A stretch of 64,000 bases of DNA from Saprospiraceae bacterium. GTDB taxonomy: Bacteria; Bacteroidota; Bacteroidia; Chitinophagales; Saprospiraceae. Positions 55,326 to 64,000 of the stretch are shown here, piece by piece. The stretch lies in NCBI GenBank assembly GCA_013001975.1, contig JABDKX010000140.1:39602-103601 (forward strand). The letters are read 5' to 3'. The position numbers and the translations under genes are program-made. Position 1 is the first letter of the stretch. Every line of letters begins with the position of its first letter. A model generated the notes under the pieces. It was not told the DNA's origin. It saw only the letters and a list, made by a program, of their open reading frames with translations, and searched no databases.

Positions 55326-56270
55326 ATGGTGAAGGTATTAGTAAATGATGGTATGCATTTGAAAGGAATAGAATTACTCAAAACAGCTGGTTTTGAGGTA
55401 GATACAGTAAATATTCCGCAAGATCAATTACCTGAAAAATTGCCTTCATACAATGCCATTTGTGTGCGAAGTGCAACCAAAGTAAGAACTGAGCTTATTG
55501 ATCAATGTCCAAATTTAAAAGTTATTGGAAGAGGGGGCGTAGGATTAGATAATATTGATGTTGATTATGCAAAGTCGAAAGGCATTGCTGTTGTCAATAC
55601 ACCGTCTGCTTCTTCTGTTTCAGTTGCTGAGTTGGCATTCGGACATTTATTCTCTGTAGCTCGATTTTTATATAAGTCAAATCAACATATGCCAGCCGAA
55701 GGGCATAACGAATTTAAATCTTTAAAAAAATCTTATGCTAAAGGATTTGAATTGTCAGGAAAAACATTAGGTATCATTGGTGGTGGTCGCATTGGTCAAG
55801 AAACAGCAAAAATTGCTTTAGGTGTAGGTATGAAAGTTTTGTTCGTTGATCCATTTGTAAAGAATATTTCGTTCGAATTAAATATTCACAACCATACAAT
55901 CCCTGTTTCTATTACGCCTGTACCGATGGAAGAAATGCTGAATCAAGCAGACGTTATTACTTTGCATATTCCTTTTACAGGATCAGCAGTTTTAAATTCA
56001 AAGGAATTTGATCAAATGAAAGATGGGGCAATTTTAATCAATGCTTCTCGTGGAGGTACGGTAAATGAAGATGCCTTGCTGGAGGCATTAGACTCTGGAA
56101 AGGTGGCTGCTGCAGGAATAGATGTTTACGAAAATGAACCTAAACCAAGAATGGATTTATTGGCGCATCCAAATGTTTCTTGTTCACCTCACATTGGCGC
56201 TTCAACTAAAGAAGCTCAGGAAAAAGTAGGTATTGAATTAGCGAATCAGCTGATTGAATTGTTATCTTAG
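55326..56270 (+). CDS. serA: D-3-phosphoglycerate dehydrogenase, short form
   Basis: 314 residues of the D-2-hydroxyacid dehydrogenase family. An N-terminal substrate domain precedes the Rossmann motif GIIGGGRIGQETAKIALG. The catalytic arginine region is INASRGGTVNEDALLEAL, the acid is in GIDVYENEP and the histidine is in SPHIGAS. It catalyses the first step of serine synthesis if the SerA assignment is right. The C-terminal ACT domain of E. coli SerA is missing, as in many Bacteroidota. serC is not adjacent, so another hydroxyacid substrate cannot be excluded. Confidence 0.85.
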   Translation: MVKVLVNDGMHLKGIELLKTAGFEVDTVNIPQDQLPEKLPSYNAICVRSATKVRTELIDQCPNLKVIGRGGVGLDNIDVDYAKSKGIAVVNTPSASSVSVAELAFGHLFSVARFLYKSNQHMPAEGHNEFKSLKKSYAKGFELSGKTLGIIGGGRIGQETAKIALGVGMKVLFVDPFVKNISFELNIHNHTIPVSITPVPMEEMLNQADVITLHIPFTGSAVLNSKEFDQMKDGAILINASRGGTVNEDALLEALDSGKVAAAGIDVYENEPKPRMDLLAHPNVSCSPHIGASTKEAQEKVGIELANQLIELLS

Positions 56271-56282
56271 AATCAATCACTT

Positions 56283-56849
56283 TTACATTATTGGTAAAAT
56301 TTCTATATCAAAAATTAAAGGAGTGTTTGGTGGAACGTAACCAGGAAAACCACGATCCGCATATGCCAATCGACTAGGAATTAACAACTTTATTTTTGTT
56401 CCAACATTTATAAATTGCAAAGCCTCATTCCATCCTGGTATCATCTGCCCAACATTAAAAAACATTGGCACTCCTTTATTTCTGCTAGAGTCAAAAACTC
56501 TTCCATCTAAAAAATGTCCTGTGTAATGTGCTTTGGTGGGTTGGCCCATGATTAAATTAGGTCCTGTTCCTTTTTGCTCTATTATATAATACAATCCAGA
56601 TTTTGTTCTTTCTACGTTCAAGTCATTTTCTACTGCATAATCAATTAATGCATTTTGGTCTTTTTCAGCTTGGCTACTTGGATTTGTGTAGTAATTGACA
56701 TACAGTTTTTCAGCTATAGCACCAGTTGGCTTTTTAACTTGTGGGTTTGTCACTGTCTCAACTGATCCCGCTTGTTCGCCTTTTGATGAATCGTTTTTGC
56801 AAGACAAGGTTACGCTACAAACAAATATTATTAAAAATGACTTTTTCAT
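56283..56849 (-). CDS. FKBP-type peptidyl-prolyl isomerase, predicted lipoprotein
   Basis: 188 residues from ATG 56849, where a lipoprotein signal starts (MKKSFLIIFVCSVTLSC, C17 as lipidated cysteine); the frame extends 15 codons upstream but would bury the signal. A linker (18-60) is followed by an FKBP domain (about 85-188). Motifs seen: GPNLIMGQPTKAHYTGHFLDG, RVFDSSR, IPGWNEAL, LLIPSRLAYADRG and PLIFDIEIL. It would assist folding in the periplasm or at the outer membrane. Confidence 0.92.
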   Translation of the reverse strand: MKKSFLIIFVCSVTLSCKNDSSKGEQAGSVETVTNPQVKKPTGAIAEKLYVNYYTNPSSQAEKDQNALIDYAVENDLNVERTKSGLYYIIEQKGTGPNLIMGQPTKAHYTGHFLDGRVFDSSRNKGVPMFFNVGQMIPGWNEALQFINVGTKIKLLIPSRLAYADRGFPGYVPPNTPLIFDIEILPIM

Positions 56850-56956
56850 AAGTAAAATATTAAGCTCCAAAATTGACCATTTTTTTTTAATCAACAGACC
56901 GAATCATTAATAATTATATAATTGTTCGTTTATCGAATTCTTTTATTAATACATTA

Positions 56957-56984
56957 TTGATATTAAATAAAATTGCTATATTTC
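56957..56984 (+). promoter_or_regulatory. candidate promoter of the DUF4199-glycosyltransferase operon
   Basis: TTG (56957-56959), a 17-bp spacer and TATATTTC (56977-56984), one base off TAnnTTTG, 17 bp before the ATG of the first DUF4199 gene. Confidence 0.4.
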
Positions 56985-57000
56985 GCTTTGACGTTAAAGC

Positions 57001-57522
57001 ATGAAAGTTAGCAGTATAAGTATTAATAATGGTTTGTTTTTGGGAATTATCTTGATAATTTTTACAGCTGTACTTAGTTATACCAATCCTATCATGTTTA
57101 TCAAATCCAGATCGTTTCTCTTATCGGTGCCATTTCTATTGATTTTAATAAAGGCTGGCAACGAATTTCGAAGAACGCAAGGTGGAATTGCAACATTCAA
57201 TGAGATAATGAATATCACATTCTTTTGCGGATTAATTGCTGTTGCGCTTTGTACTACATTTGAATATATCCATTTCAATTTTATAAATGAAGGATTGAAA
57301 GATATAGAAAAAGAAATAAGTTTAGAAGCCATTGAATTAACGAAGTCGATATTGAGTGAAGAAATGGTAGAAAAAAATATGCAAATAATCAAAGAGGGAG
57401 ACATGTATTCTCTAGGACAATGCTTTTCAAAGTTTCTTATTCGATTACTGCTTCCAACTGCCCTTTTCTCAGTATTGGTCAGTTTGATTCAAAAACGCAA
57501 TAAACCAATTATACAACCATAA
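57001..57522 (+). CDS. DUF4199 family membrane protein
   Basis: 173 residues with four membrane helices (about 10-30, 36-50, 70-92, 142-162) and a soluble loop after the third, characteristic of DUF4199. Function unknown. In Bacteroidota, DUF4199 proteins are often encoded just before a GT2 glycosyltransferase, as here, suggesting a role in lipid-linked sugar handling. Eight bases separate it from the next, related gene. Confidence 0.75.
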   Translation: MKVSSISINNGLFLGIILIIFTAVLSYTNPIMFIKSRSFLLSVPFLLILIKAGNEFRRTQGGIATFNEIMNITFFCGLIAVALCTTFEYIHFNFINEGLKDIEKEISLEAIELTKSILSEEMVEKNMQIIKEGDMYSLGQCFSKFLIRLLLPTALFSVLVSLIQKRNKPIIQP

Positions 57523-57530
57523 AAAAACAG

Positions 57531-58070
57531 ATGATGGCACAAACAACAAAAATGCAAACAGCTTTAAAATGGGGAGGCATCATGGGTCTTGCTTTAACCA
57601 TAGTATCTCTACTTTTATATCTTTCAGGAATAGTAGAAGCTGGAACAAATAAAGGAAGCACTTTAAGTACGATACTCAGTTATATAATTTCAATTGGATC
57701 TATTTTTCTTGGAATTCAAGCATATAGAAAAGGGAATAATGATAACTTAACGATTGGAGATGGCGTTGTCCTTGGAATGCTGATCGGAATTGTAGGTGGC
57801 GTTGTCATTGCTCTTTATAACGCTTTATATTTAACAGTTCTTGATTCTTCTGCTCTTGAAATGATAAAAGAACAAGCTATGGCATCTGTTGGAGAAATGG
57901 ACCCTGATCAAGAAGAGCAAGCTCAAAGCTGGATCAATGCTTTTACATCACTTCCTGCAATTTGTATGATGCTTGTAATAATGAAATTTTTCCTTGGATT
58001 GGTGATAGGTTTAATTTCTGGATTAATTTTGCAGAATGAAGGCAACGAATATCCAGACCTTACTGTATAA
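57531..58070 (+). CDS. DUF4199 family membrane protein, second copy
   Basis: 179 residues with the same four-helix plan (GGIMGLALTIVSLLLYLSGI; GVVLGMLIGIVGGVVIALYNALY; FFLGLVIGLISGLILQ) and an acidic loop. Only weakly similar to the preceding protein, so the duplication is old. It lies 15 bp before the GT2 gene. Confidence 0.8.
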   Translation: MMAQTTKMQTALKWGGIMGLALTIVSLLLYLSGIVEAGTNKGSTLSTILSYIISIGSIFLGIQAYRKGNNDNLTIGDGVVLGMLIGIVGGVVIALYNALYLTVLDSSALEMIKEQAMASVGEMDPDQEEQAQSWINAFTSLPAICMMLVIMKFFLGLVIGLISGLILQNEGNEYPDLTV

Positions 58071-58085
58071 AGCAAAATTGATTGA

Positions 58086-59018
58086 ATGGATTTAACTATT
58101 GTCATTCCTTTATTTAACGAGGATGAATCTATTGGGGAATTGGTTTCATGGATTTCCAAGGTTGGAGAAAAAATGAACATTGACTATGAAGCCATCATCG
58201 TTGATGACGGAAGTACAGATAAATCATGGGAAACGCTGATTGAATTAAAACAAAAGTTCAGTTTTGTCAAGGGTATCCGATTTAGAAGAAATTATGGAAA
58301 ATCGGCAGCGCTTAATACTGGATTTAATGCAGCAAGTGGAGATGTTGTTATTACAATGGATGCCGACTTACAAGACTCACCTGAGGAAATTCCCGATCTC
58401 TATAAAATGATTAAGGAAGACAATTATGATCTTGTTTCAGGTTGGAAGAAAAAACGACACGATCCATTATCAAAACGGATTCCTTCTAAGTTATTTAATA
58501 GAACAACACGTTGGTTGAGCGGCATTAAACTAAACGATTTTAATTGTGGATTAAAAGCATACAGCCTAGATCTTGTAAAATCGATCGAAGTGTACGGTGA
58601 GATGCATCGTTATATTCCTGTAATTGCAAAAAATGCTGGCTTTGATAAAATAGGAGAAAAGGTTGTTCAACACCAAGCTCGAAAATATGGTGTGACTAAA
58701 TTTGGTTTAGAAAGAGTATTGAGAGGCTATTTAGACTTAATGTCTATTTCTTTTATGACGAAATTTGGTAAAAGACCGATGCATTTTTTTGGCGGTATAG
58801 GCACCCTTCTCAGTCTGGTTGGTATCTTAGTTTTGACTTACTTGTCAATTTCAAAGTTATTTTTTGATGTGCCAGGAATATCTCAAAGACCATTATTTTA
58901 TTTAGGAATGCTTTCCATTATTATAGGTGTGCAATTGTTTATTGCAGGATTTCTTGCGGAGATGATTTCTAGAAATACACCAAACAGAAATGAATATAGT
59001 ATAAAAGAAACTATTTAA
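58086..59018 (+). CDS. GT2 glycosyltransferase, polyprenyl-phosphate type
   Basis: 310 residues. The GT-A domain begins with TIVIPLFNEDESIGEL and EAIIVDDGSTDKSW, has the metal motif MDADLQDSPEE and the FNCGLKAYS acceptor region. It ends in two membrane helices (about 235-257 and 270-292). This matches the GtrB/DPM1-like group, which moves a sugar from a nucleotide onto undecaprenyl phosphate at the inner membrane. A product of this kind could feed the TMTC-like GT-C enzyme encoded at 41.3-43.2 kb. Confidence 0.9.
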   Translation: MDLTIVIPLFNEDESIGELVSWISKVGEKMNIDYEAIIVDDGSTDKSWETLIELKQKFSFVKGIRFRRNYGKSAALNTGFNAASGDVVITMDADLQDSPEEIPDLYKMIKEDNYDLVSGWKKKRHDPLSKRIPSKLFNRTTRWLSGIKLNDFNCGLKAYSLDLVKSIEVYGEMHRYIPVIAKNAGFDKIGEKVVQHQARKYGVTKFGLERVLRGYLDLMSISFMTKFGKRPMHFFGGIGTLLSLVGILVLTYLSISKLFFDVPGISQRPLFYLGMLSIIIGVQLFIAGFLAEMISRNTPNRNEYSIKETI

Positions 59019-59057
59019 GTTTTAAGAAGTTAATCAAGGGTAAAACATAATTATTGA

Positions 59058-60200
59058 ATGTCTAAAAAAGCTATTTTTATTGGTCCTGCTTATCCTTATC
59101 GCGGTGGAATAGCAGCTTTTAATGAAAACCTAGCAACTACTTTTCAAACCAATGGATGGACATGCAAAATGTTTACGTTTACACAACAATATCCTAATTT
59201 TTTATTTCCAGGCAAAAACCAATTAGCTACAGAAGATTCTCCTCCAAATTTGAGTATCAAAAGGGGAATATATTCTATGAATCCTCTTAATTGGTTGAAA
59301 ATATCAAAGGAAATTATTGAAGAAAAACCAGATTTGGTCATCACTCAATATTGGATGCCTTTTATGGCTCCCGCTTTTGGAACAATATTGAGAGGTATTA
59401 AAAAAGGGTACAAAAAAGCGAAATGTGTTACCATCGTCCATAATTTCAAACCGCATGAAAGTCGGATTGGTGATAAACAATTGAGTCTGTATATTTCGAA
59501 TAGAACAGATTTACTTGTGAGTTTGTCTGAAAGTGTTAGTGCAGATATTTATAACTCAATAAAGGATGGGAAGGTTGCCACATTGTTTCATCCAATATAT
59601 GATCATTATGGGGATATTATTGACCAAAAAGAAGCACAACAAAAACTGCTTTTAGATCCTAATTATAAATATCTACTTTTCTTTGGTTTGATCAGATCAT
59701 ATAAAGGTTTGGACAATTTAATTAATGCATTAACACTCTTAAAAACCAATAAGCAATACAAACTCATCATTGCCGGAGAATTCTATGAATCAGAAAAGAA
59801 GTATGTCAAACTTATATCCGAACTTGGACTTGAAGATCAAATTATTATAAATAATCAATATATTCCAAACGAACAGATTTCTTATTATTTCTGCGCAGCG
59901 GATGCGATTGTTTTACCATATAAATCGGCGACTCAAAGTGGTGTTGTACCTATTGCTATTCATTTTGAAAAGCCCGTTATCGTAACTAAAGTAGGCGGAT
60001 TAACTCAACTTATTCAAGAAAACCAAATCGGACTCATCGCTGAATCTACGCCAGAATCTATCGGAGAACAAATTGACAATTTCTTAGATCAAAAAACAGT
60101 CCTGCATCCAGATTTCAGCAAGATTAGAAAAGAACTTTCTTGGCAAACATTTTTTGATACCTTTATGGATCAATTAAAAGACAATGGGTACATCTTTTAA
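59058..60200 (+). CDS. GT4 glycosyltransferase
   Basis: 380 residues of GT-B fold. The N-terminal glycine loop is PAYPYRGGIAAFNENLA. The C-terminal donor domain contains LLFFGLIRSYKGLDNLI, YIPNEQISYYFCAADAIVLP and the conserved SGVVPIAIHFEKPVIVTKVGG. It transfers a sugar from a nucleotide, probably to a lipid-linked or LPS-core acceptor. The last 17 bases overlap the gmhA start. Confidence 0.87.
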   Translation: MSKKAIFIGPAYPYRGGIAAFNENLATTFQTNGWTCKMFTFTQQYPNFLFPGKNQLATEDSPPNLSIKRGIYSMNPLNWLKISKEIIEEKPDLVITQYWMPFMAPAFGTILRGIKKGYKKAKCVTIVHNFKPHESRIGDKQLSLYISNRTDLLVSLSESVSADIYNSIKDGKVATLFHPIYDHYGDIIDQKEAQQKLLLDPNYKYLLFFGLIRSYKGLDNLINALTLLKTNKQYKLIIAGEFYESEKKYVKLISELGLEDQIIINNQYIPNEQISYYFCAADAIVLPYKSATQSGVVPIAIHFEKPVIVTKVGGLTQLIQENQIGLIAESTPESIGEQIDNFLDQKTVLHPDFSKIRKELSWQTFFDTFMDQLKDNGYIF

Positions 60201-60765
60201 AAAAATAATTAAGGAACACCAAGGCTGCATTAATGATTTGTTATCTCAACCACAATTGGAAGATGATATGAATCAAATTATCTCGGCAATAGTAAATTGC
60301 TTTAAAAACAAAGGGAAAGTCCTATTCTGTGGAAACGGAGGAAGTGCCGCCGATGCAGAGCATTTAGCAGGTGAGTTGAGTGGAAGATTTAAAATTGAAC
60401 GTTCGCCTCTCGATGCAGAAGCACTTCATGTAAACAGTGCTGCTTTGACCGCCATCTCAAATGATTATGGATATGATAATTCGTTTGCCAGAATCTTAGA
60501 AGCCAAAGGTAATGAAGGAGATGTTTTAATAGCAATGTCAACTTCTGGATCCTCGAAGAATATTTTAAACGCATTACAAAAAGCATTGTCATTAAACATG
60601 ACTTGTGTTGCCCTTGTAGGTCAAGAGACGCAACATGTAACTTCAATGTCAAAATTTATTATCAGCATACCTTCAGATAATACGCCAAGAATACAAGAAG
60701 CTCATATGCTGCTTGGACATATTATATGTGAAGAAGTTGAAAAACAATTATTTCAATCAGAATAA
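60184..60765 (+). CDS. gmhA: sedoheptulose-7-phosphate isomerase
   Basis: 193 residues with one SIS domain. FCGNGGSAADAEHLAGELSG, PLDAEALHVNSAALTAISND and MSTSGSSKNILNALQKA are strong GmhA signatures. It makes D-glycero-manno-heptose 7-phosphate, the first step to the heptose of LPS core or S-layer glycans. Its start lies inside the GT4 gene (17-bp overlap), which ties heptose supply to the glycosyltransferases. Confidence 0.92.
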   Translation: MGTSFKKIIKEHQGCINDLLSQPQLEDDMNQIISAIVNCFKNKGKVLFCGNGGSAADAEHLAGELSGRFKIERSPLDAEALHVNSAALTAISNDYGYDNSFARILEAKGNEGDVLIAMSTSGSSKNILNALQKALSLNMTCVALVGQETQHVTSMSKFIISIPSDNTPRIQEAHMLLGHIICEEVEKQLFQSE

Positions 60766-60766
60766 T

Positions 60767-61597
60767 ATGCAAGCTGAATTTTTCACGACTTCATTAGGAA
60801 CAAAATTACGCGTTAGAAAATGGCTAACGCCATCAGCAAAAGCAGATATTTTTTTCGTCCATGGGTTTGCTGAACACAGCAATCGTTATTTTAATGAAGC
60901 CAAATTCTTCAATAATTTAGGACTTAATTTTATAGCTTTTGATCAAAGAACGCATGGAGAGTCAGAGGGAAAACCACGAGCATACATTGATAATTTTGAT
61001 GTACTTATTAAAGAATATGAAGAATGTTTTAATCATCAAATAGATTGTAAAAAACCATTCTTTTTAATGGCCCACAGTATGGGAGGATTGGTTCAATTGA
61101 GTTTCCTGTTAGGCAAAAAAGAAATGCCTCACACTTTTAAAGGAGCTTGTTTTTCTTCACCATTGATTATGCCGAACAAAGATATGGCACCGCTCTTGCA
61201 AAAACTATCAGGTATCATTGCTGCCATTTTACCTAAATTAAAAACCGTAAAATTAGATCCTGAGCATATTTCAAGAGATCCTAAGGAACAAAAATCCTAC
61301 GTTGAAGATCCTTTAAATTACATAGGTGGATTGTATGCTAAAACAGCAGACACGATGCTGAAACAAATGAAGAAGATCCATCCACACTTCAGTGAATTTG
61401 ATGTCCCTTTTATAATTCAACACGGTACTGATGATCAATTAGCTGAATTCGAAGGAAGCAAAACTTTGTTTGAAACGTCATCTTCAAAGGATAAAACATT
61501 CATACCGTTAGAAGAATTCAGACATGAAATAACAAGAGAGATAAATCATGAAATGGTTTTGAAAAACTATGGAGATTGGATGACTACAAGATTATAA
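60767..61597 (+). CDS. monoacylglycerol-lipase-like alpha/beta hydrolase
   Basis: 276 residues from ATG 60767, one base after the gmhA stop; an earlier frame start at 60713 would overlap gmhA. FVHGFAEHSNRY is the oxyanion HG motif, MAHSMGGLVQ the nucleophile elbow, QHGTDDQLAE the acid and FRHEIT the histidine. This is the monoglyceride lipase / lysophospholipase layout. No signal peptide. It may clean up lysolipids made during envelope assembly. Confidence 0.87.
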   Translation: MQAEFFTTSLGTKLRVRKWLTPSAKADIFFVHGFAEHSNRYFNEAKFFNNLGLNFIAFDQRTHGESEGKPRAYIDNFDVLIKEYEECFNHQIDCKKPFFLMAHSMGGLVQLSFLLGKKEMPHTFKGACFSSPLIMPNKDMAPLLQKLSGIIAAILPKLKTVKLDPEHISRDPKEQKSYVEDPLNYIGGLYAKTADTMLKQMKKIHPHFSEFDVPFIIQHGTDDQLAEFEGSKTLFETSSSKDKTFIPLEEFRHEITREINHEMVLKNYGDWMTTRL

Positions 61598-61601
61598 AAA
61601 A

Positions 61602-62153
61602 TTAATTCGTCCGATCCTTCTTCATTTTATTTATTGCTTTTAAGTATTTTCTTCCTCTACTTTTAAATCCTGCCGAACCATATGGCATGTGCATTCTAAT
61701 TGAAGCTTCCAGTTCTTCTTGTAAATCGGGATATTTTTCAGATATTTTAAACAATACCGTCATTGAAAAAACTCTGATAGCAATTGAAAAATTAGGATCA
61801 TTTAAAAATAAAAAGCAACGGTCGTAAATCATTCCTTCATATGATTCCGGAATAACGATATCTTCTAAAATCCTTAAAATGTTTCTTAAGACAGCATCAT
61901 GTGAAGGATTATCCATCATTGAAATCATACTATCAAAATAAGGGTTTATAAGTTTAGGAAACTTTCTACCCAAATAACCTACAGGCCAAGCTGCGCGCTG
62001 ATTATATCGCCAATGCCACTTTCTATCCAAGAAAAATGACATTAATGCTTTCATCTTTTCAGGATCATCTCCAACATATTCTAGGATTTTATTCTTCTGC
62101 GTCTTAGAATGTTCTTCATCCAACAGCTTTTTTATTTCTTCTAAATACTTCAC
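61602..62153 (-). CDS. HEAT-repeat-like protein, unknown
   Basis: About 183 residues from GTG 62153 (a TTG at 62162 would add three). The protein is wholly helical: paired helices such as MKALMSFFLDRKWHWRYNQR and VLRNILRILEDIVIPESYEG recall HEAT/DNA-alkylation-repeat solenoids. No catalytic motif, signal or membrane segment is seen. It may be a scaffold. It converges on the hydrolase gene with four bases between stops and diverges from metG. Confidence 0.65.
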   Translation of the reverse strand: MKYLEEIKKLLDEEHSKTQKNKILEYVGDDPEKMKALMSFFLDRKWHWRYNQRAAWPVGYLGRKFPKLINPYFDSMISMMDNPSHDAVLRNILRILEDIVIPESYEGMIYDRCFLFLNDPNFSIAIRVFSMTVLFKISEKYPDLQEELEASIRMHMPYGSAGFKSRGRKYLKAINKMKKDRTN

Positions 62154-62339
62154 AGTGAACAAATTAAAAATTCTTATATATATTTTTTTGCAAAATGATA
62201 ATAATATTCAATTTAAACAATATCTTCGTTGTCTATTCCCAATACCTTATATATAACGAGCAGTCTAAAAAATGGGACACTCAATAAAAATTATTATTGA
62301 TCCTTGTGATTATTAACCAACTGTCACTTTAATAATTTA

Positions 62340-64000
62340 ATGAAAGAATATAAAAGGTATTTAGTTACAGCTGCCCTACCCTATGCTAATGGACCACTCC
62401 ACATAGGCCACCTTGCAGGAGCATATTTGTCATCTGATGTATACGTTCGATTTTTAAGATTATATGGAAAAGATGTGGCTTTTATTTGTGGTTCAGATGA
62501 ACACGGAGCAGCAATCACCATAAAAGCGCTAAAGGAAAATAAATCACCGCAAGATATCGTAAACAAGTATCACGAACTGTTCAAATCAACATTTGAAAAA
62601 ATAGGTGTTTCTTTTGATTACTATGACAGAACGACTGCCCCTCATCATCATGAAACATCTCAAGAGTTCTTCAGAACGCTATACAACAAAGGAGAATTTA
62701 TAGAAAAAGAATCTGAACAATACTACGATGCGTCTGCGAAACAGTTTTTAGCTGACAGATATATTAAAGGAACTTGTCCAAAATGCAGCCATGACGCTGC
62801 CTATGGCGATCAATGTGAAAATTGTGGAAGCGCACTAAGTCCAACTGAATTAATCAATCCTGTCAGTACGTTAACTGGTAACAAACCAGAACTGAAGAAA
62901 ACATCACACTGGTTTTTACCATTAGATAAATATGAAGGATGGTTGAAGGAATGGATCAACACTGGTGAAGTAGGAGGTGAAAAATTACATTACCCAGAAG
63001 ATTGGAAAAAACATGTTCTTGGACAATGTAAGTCTTGGATAGAAAATGGACTTCTTCCCCGTTCAATGACACGAGATCTCAATTGGGGCGTAGATGTACC
63101 AAAAGATATCCCAGGATCTGAAGGCAAAAAGTTATATGTTTGGCTAGATGCACCTATCGGTTATATTTCTGCAACGAAAAAATGGGCAGAACTAAATAAT
63201 AAAGATTGGAAGCCTTATTGGCAATCTGATGATACAGCTCTTATTCATTTTATAGGCAAGGACAATATTGTATTTCATTGTATCATTTTTCCAGCGATTC
63301 TTAAAGCACATGGTGAATATACTTTACCAATGAATATTCCTGCTAATCAATTTATGAATCTGGAAGGCGATAAAATATCTACCTCAAGAAATTGGGCAGT
63401 TTGGGTACATGAATATCTTGAAGAATTTGCAGGCCAAGAAGATGAGTTGAGATATTCCATGATTAAAAACATGCCTGAATTAAAGGACAGCGAATTTACC
63501 TGGAAGTCATTTCAAGATGCGAACAATAATGAACTTGTCAATAATCTTGCGAATTTCATAAACCGCGTCGTCGTATTAACGAATAAGTATTATGATGGTG
63601 TCATTCCTGAATTTGATGAAGACCAAGATATTATTGGTTGTGATGATGAAGATGAATTAGCATATCATGATGGAGAAATATTAAGACTTTTTGATAATGT
63701 TGACGAATTGTGTGCGTGTCTAAGAAGTTATGATTTCAGAGGCGGGCTTTCAGCACTCATGGAAATAAGCAGCCAAGGAAATCAAATCATGCAATTTAAT
63801 GAGCCTTGGAAAACGATTAAAGTTAATCCTGAAAGTGTTAAGGTGGTTATCAACCTTCTCAACCAATACTTAGCTGTTATAAGTATTGTTATGAGACCAT
63901 TCCTTCCGTTTACATCTGACAAATTACGCGGCTTACTAAACTTAGACCCGCTCAAGGAAGAAGGCGAACTTTTAGACTTATGTAATGCACTAGCTGAAGG
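62340..64000 (+). CDS. metG: methionyl-tRNA synthetase, 3' end outside the window
   Basis: An ATG at 62340 opens a frame that stays open to the right edge (about 553 residues visible). TAALPYANGPLHIGHLAGA carries the class I HIGH motif. A zinc knuckle follows (CPKCSHDAAYGDQCENCG). KISTSRNWAVW is the KMSKS-type loop (K-I-S-T-S), as in other MetG enzymes of this group. VYVWLDAPIGYIS-type core residues (LYVWLDAPIGY) are present. The anticodon-binding helical domain begins near residue 390. It charges tRNA-Met. The C-terminal part is not visible. Confidence 0.95.
   Translation, partial: MKEYKRYLVTAALPYANGPLHIGHLAGAYLSSDVYVRFLRLYGKDVAFICGSDEHGAAITIKALKENKSPQDIVNKYHELFKSTFEKIGVSFDYYDRTTAPHHHETSQEFFRTLYNKGEFIEKESEQYYDASAKQFLADRYIKGTCPKCSHDAAYGDQCENCGSALSPTELINPVSTLTGNKPELKKTSHWFLPLDKYEGWLKEWINTGEVGGEKLHYPEDWKKHVLGQCKSWIENGLLPRSMTRDLNWGVDVPKDIPGSEGKKLYVWLDAPIGYISATKKWAELNNKDWKPYWQSDDTALIHFIGKDNIVFHCIIFPAILKAHGEYTLPMNIPANQFMNLEGDKISTSRNWAVWVHEYLEEFAGQEDELRYSMIKNMPELKDSEFTWKSFQDANNNELVNNLANFINRVVVLTNKYYDGVIPEFDEDQDIIGCDDEDELAYHDGEILRLFDNVDELCACLRSYDFRGGLSALMEISSQGNQIMQFNEPWKTIKVNPESVKVVINLLNQYLAVISIVMRPFLPFTSDKLRGLLNLDPLKEEGELLDLCNALAE

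Noticed and set aside
1..64000. Search by eye for tRNA, rRNA, CRISPR arrays, insertion sequences, prophage and attachment sites
   Set aside because: No cloverleaf-like stretch, regular spacer array, transposase or integrase gene, or flanking direct repeats were found; a tRNAscan or ISfinder search would settle short or decayed cases.

Overview
The window is an AT-rich chromosomal segment from a member of the Bacteroidota, most likely a gliding or surface-attached lineage such as Saprospiria; the exact class is inference. Supporting signs: two giant secreted proteins ending in the gliding-motility/type IX secretion C-terminal domain, a PorP/SprF-type and a PorV/PorQ-type outer-membrane protein, a 288-residue primary sigma factor in the order rpsO-pnp-rpoD, DUF3276 and DUF4199 proteins, and several promoters matching the Bacteroidota pattern TTTG / TAnnTTTG. 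No insertion sequence, prophage, CRISPR array, rRNA or tRNA was seen. It reads as ordinary, densely packed chromosome with some lineage-specific surface genes.

Layout. 1-5.7 kb: a cut-off alpha/beta hydrolase, a leaderless gamma-glutamyltransferase, a translationally coupled trio (M50 protease-TPR fusion, small membrane protein, GNAT), holA and a small membrane protein. 5.9-10.2 kb: PorV/PorQ-like barrel, type II NADH dehydrogenase, SppA. 10.4-16.4 kb: a 1625-residue SprB-repeat adhesin followed by a PorP/SprF partner. 16.4-20.3 kb: PlsC-like acyltransferase, msrA-msrB, and an OmpA protein paired with a membrane-anchored tandem helix-hairpin-helix protein. 20.5-27.8 kb: comEC, a ComEA-like HhH protein, an ABC exporter, a DUF3276 protein, two ExbD proteins without ExbB, a double CDGSH protein and a Nudix-like protein. 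27.9-32.9 kb (minus strand): two unknown envelope proteins, rpoD, pnp, rpsO. 33-37.5 kb: an LptD-like protein divergent from an MCE/MlaD protein, then rpsT. 37.7-47.6 kb: sucA, a small barrel, a TMTC-like GT-C enzyme, dprA, alkaline phosphatase, tag, a methyltransferase and a secreted thioredoxin. 47.9-55.1 kb: a second giant T9SS protein (1502 residues), tonB, and exbB-exbD-exbD. 55.3-64 kb: serA-like dehydrogenase, FKBP lipoprotein, a six-gene operon (two DUF4199 proteins, GT2, GT4, gmhA, lipase-like hydrolase), a HEAT-like protein, and metG running off the end.

How they fit together. Envelope building and energised transport dominate: LptD-like and MCE proteins, TonB/ExbB/ExbD, SppA, the T9SS cargo with its membrane partners, and heptose/glycosyltransferase genes. 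Natural transformation is represented by comEC, a ComEA-like protein and dprA. Repair of oxidative and alkylation damage appears as msrA/msrB and tag. Nine of ten convergent gene pairs are separated by 25 bp or less or overlap, and only the tenth has a clear terminator.

The least explained items are the OmpA/HhH pair beside comEC, a cysteine/tryptophan repeat family inside the second giant protein, an LptD-like gene whose signal peptide lies upstream of any standard start codon, and the ExbD pair lacking ExbB.
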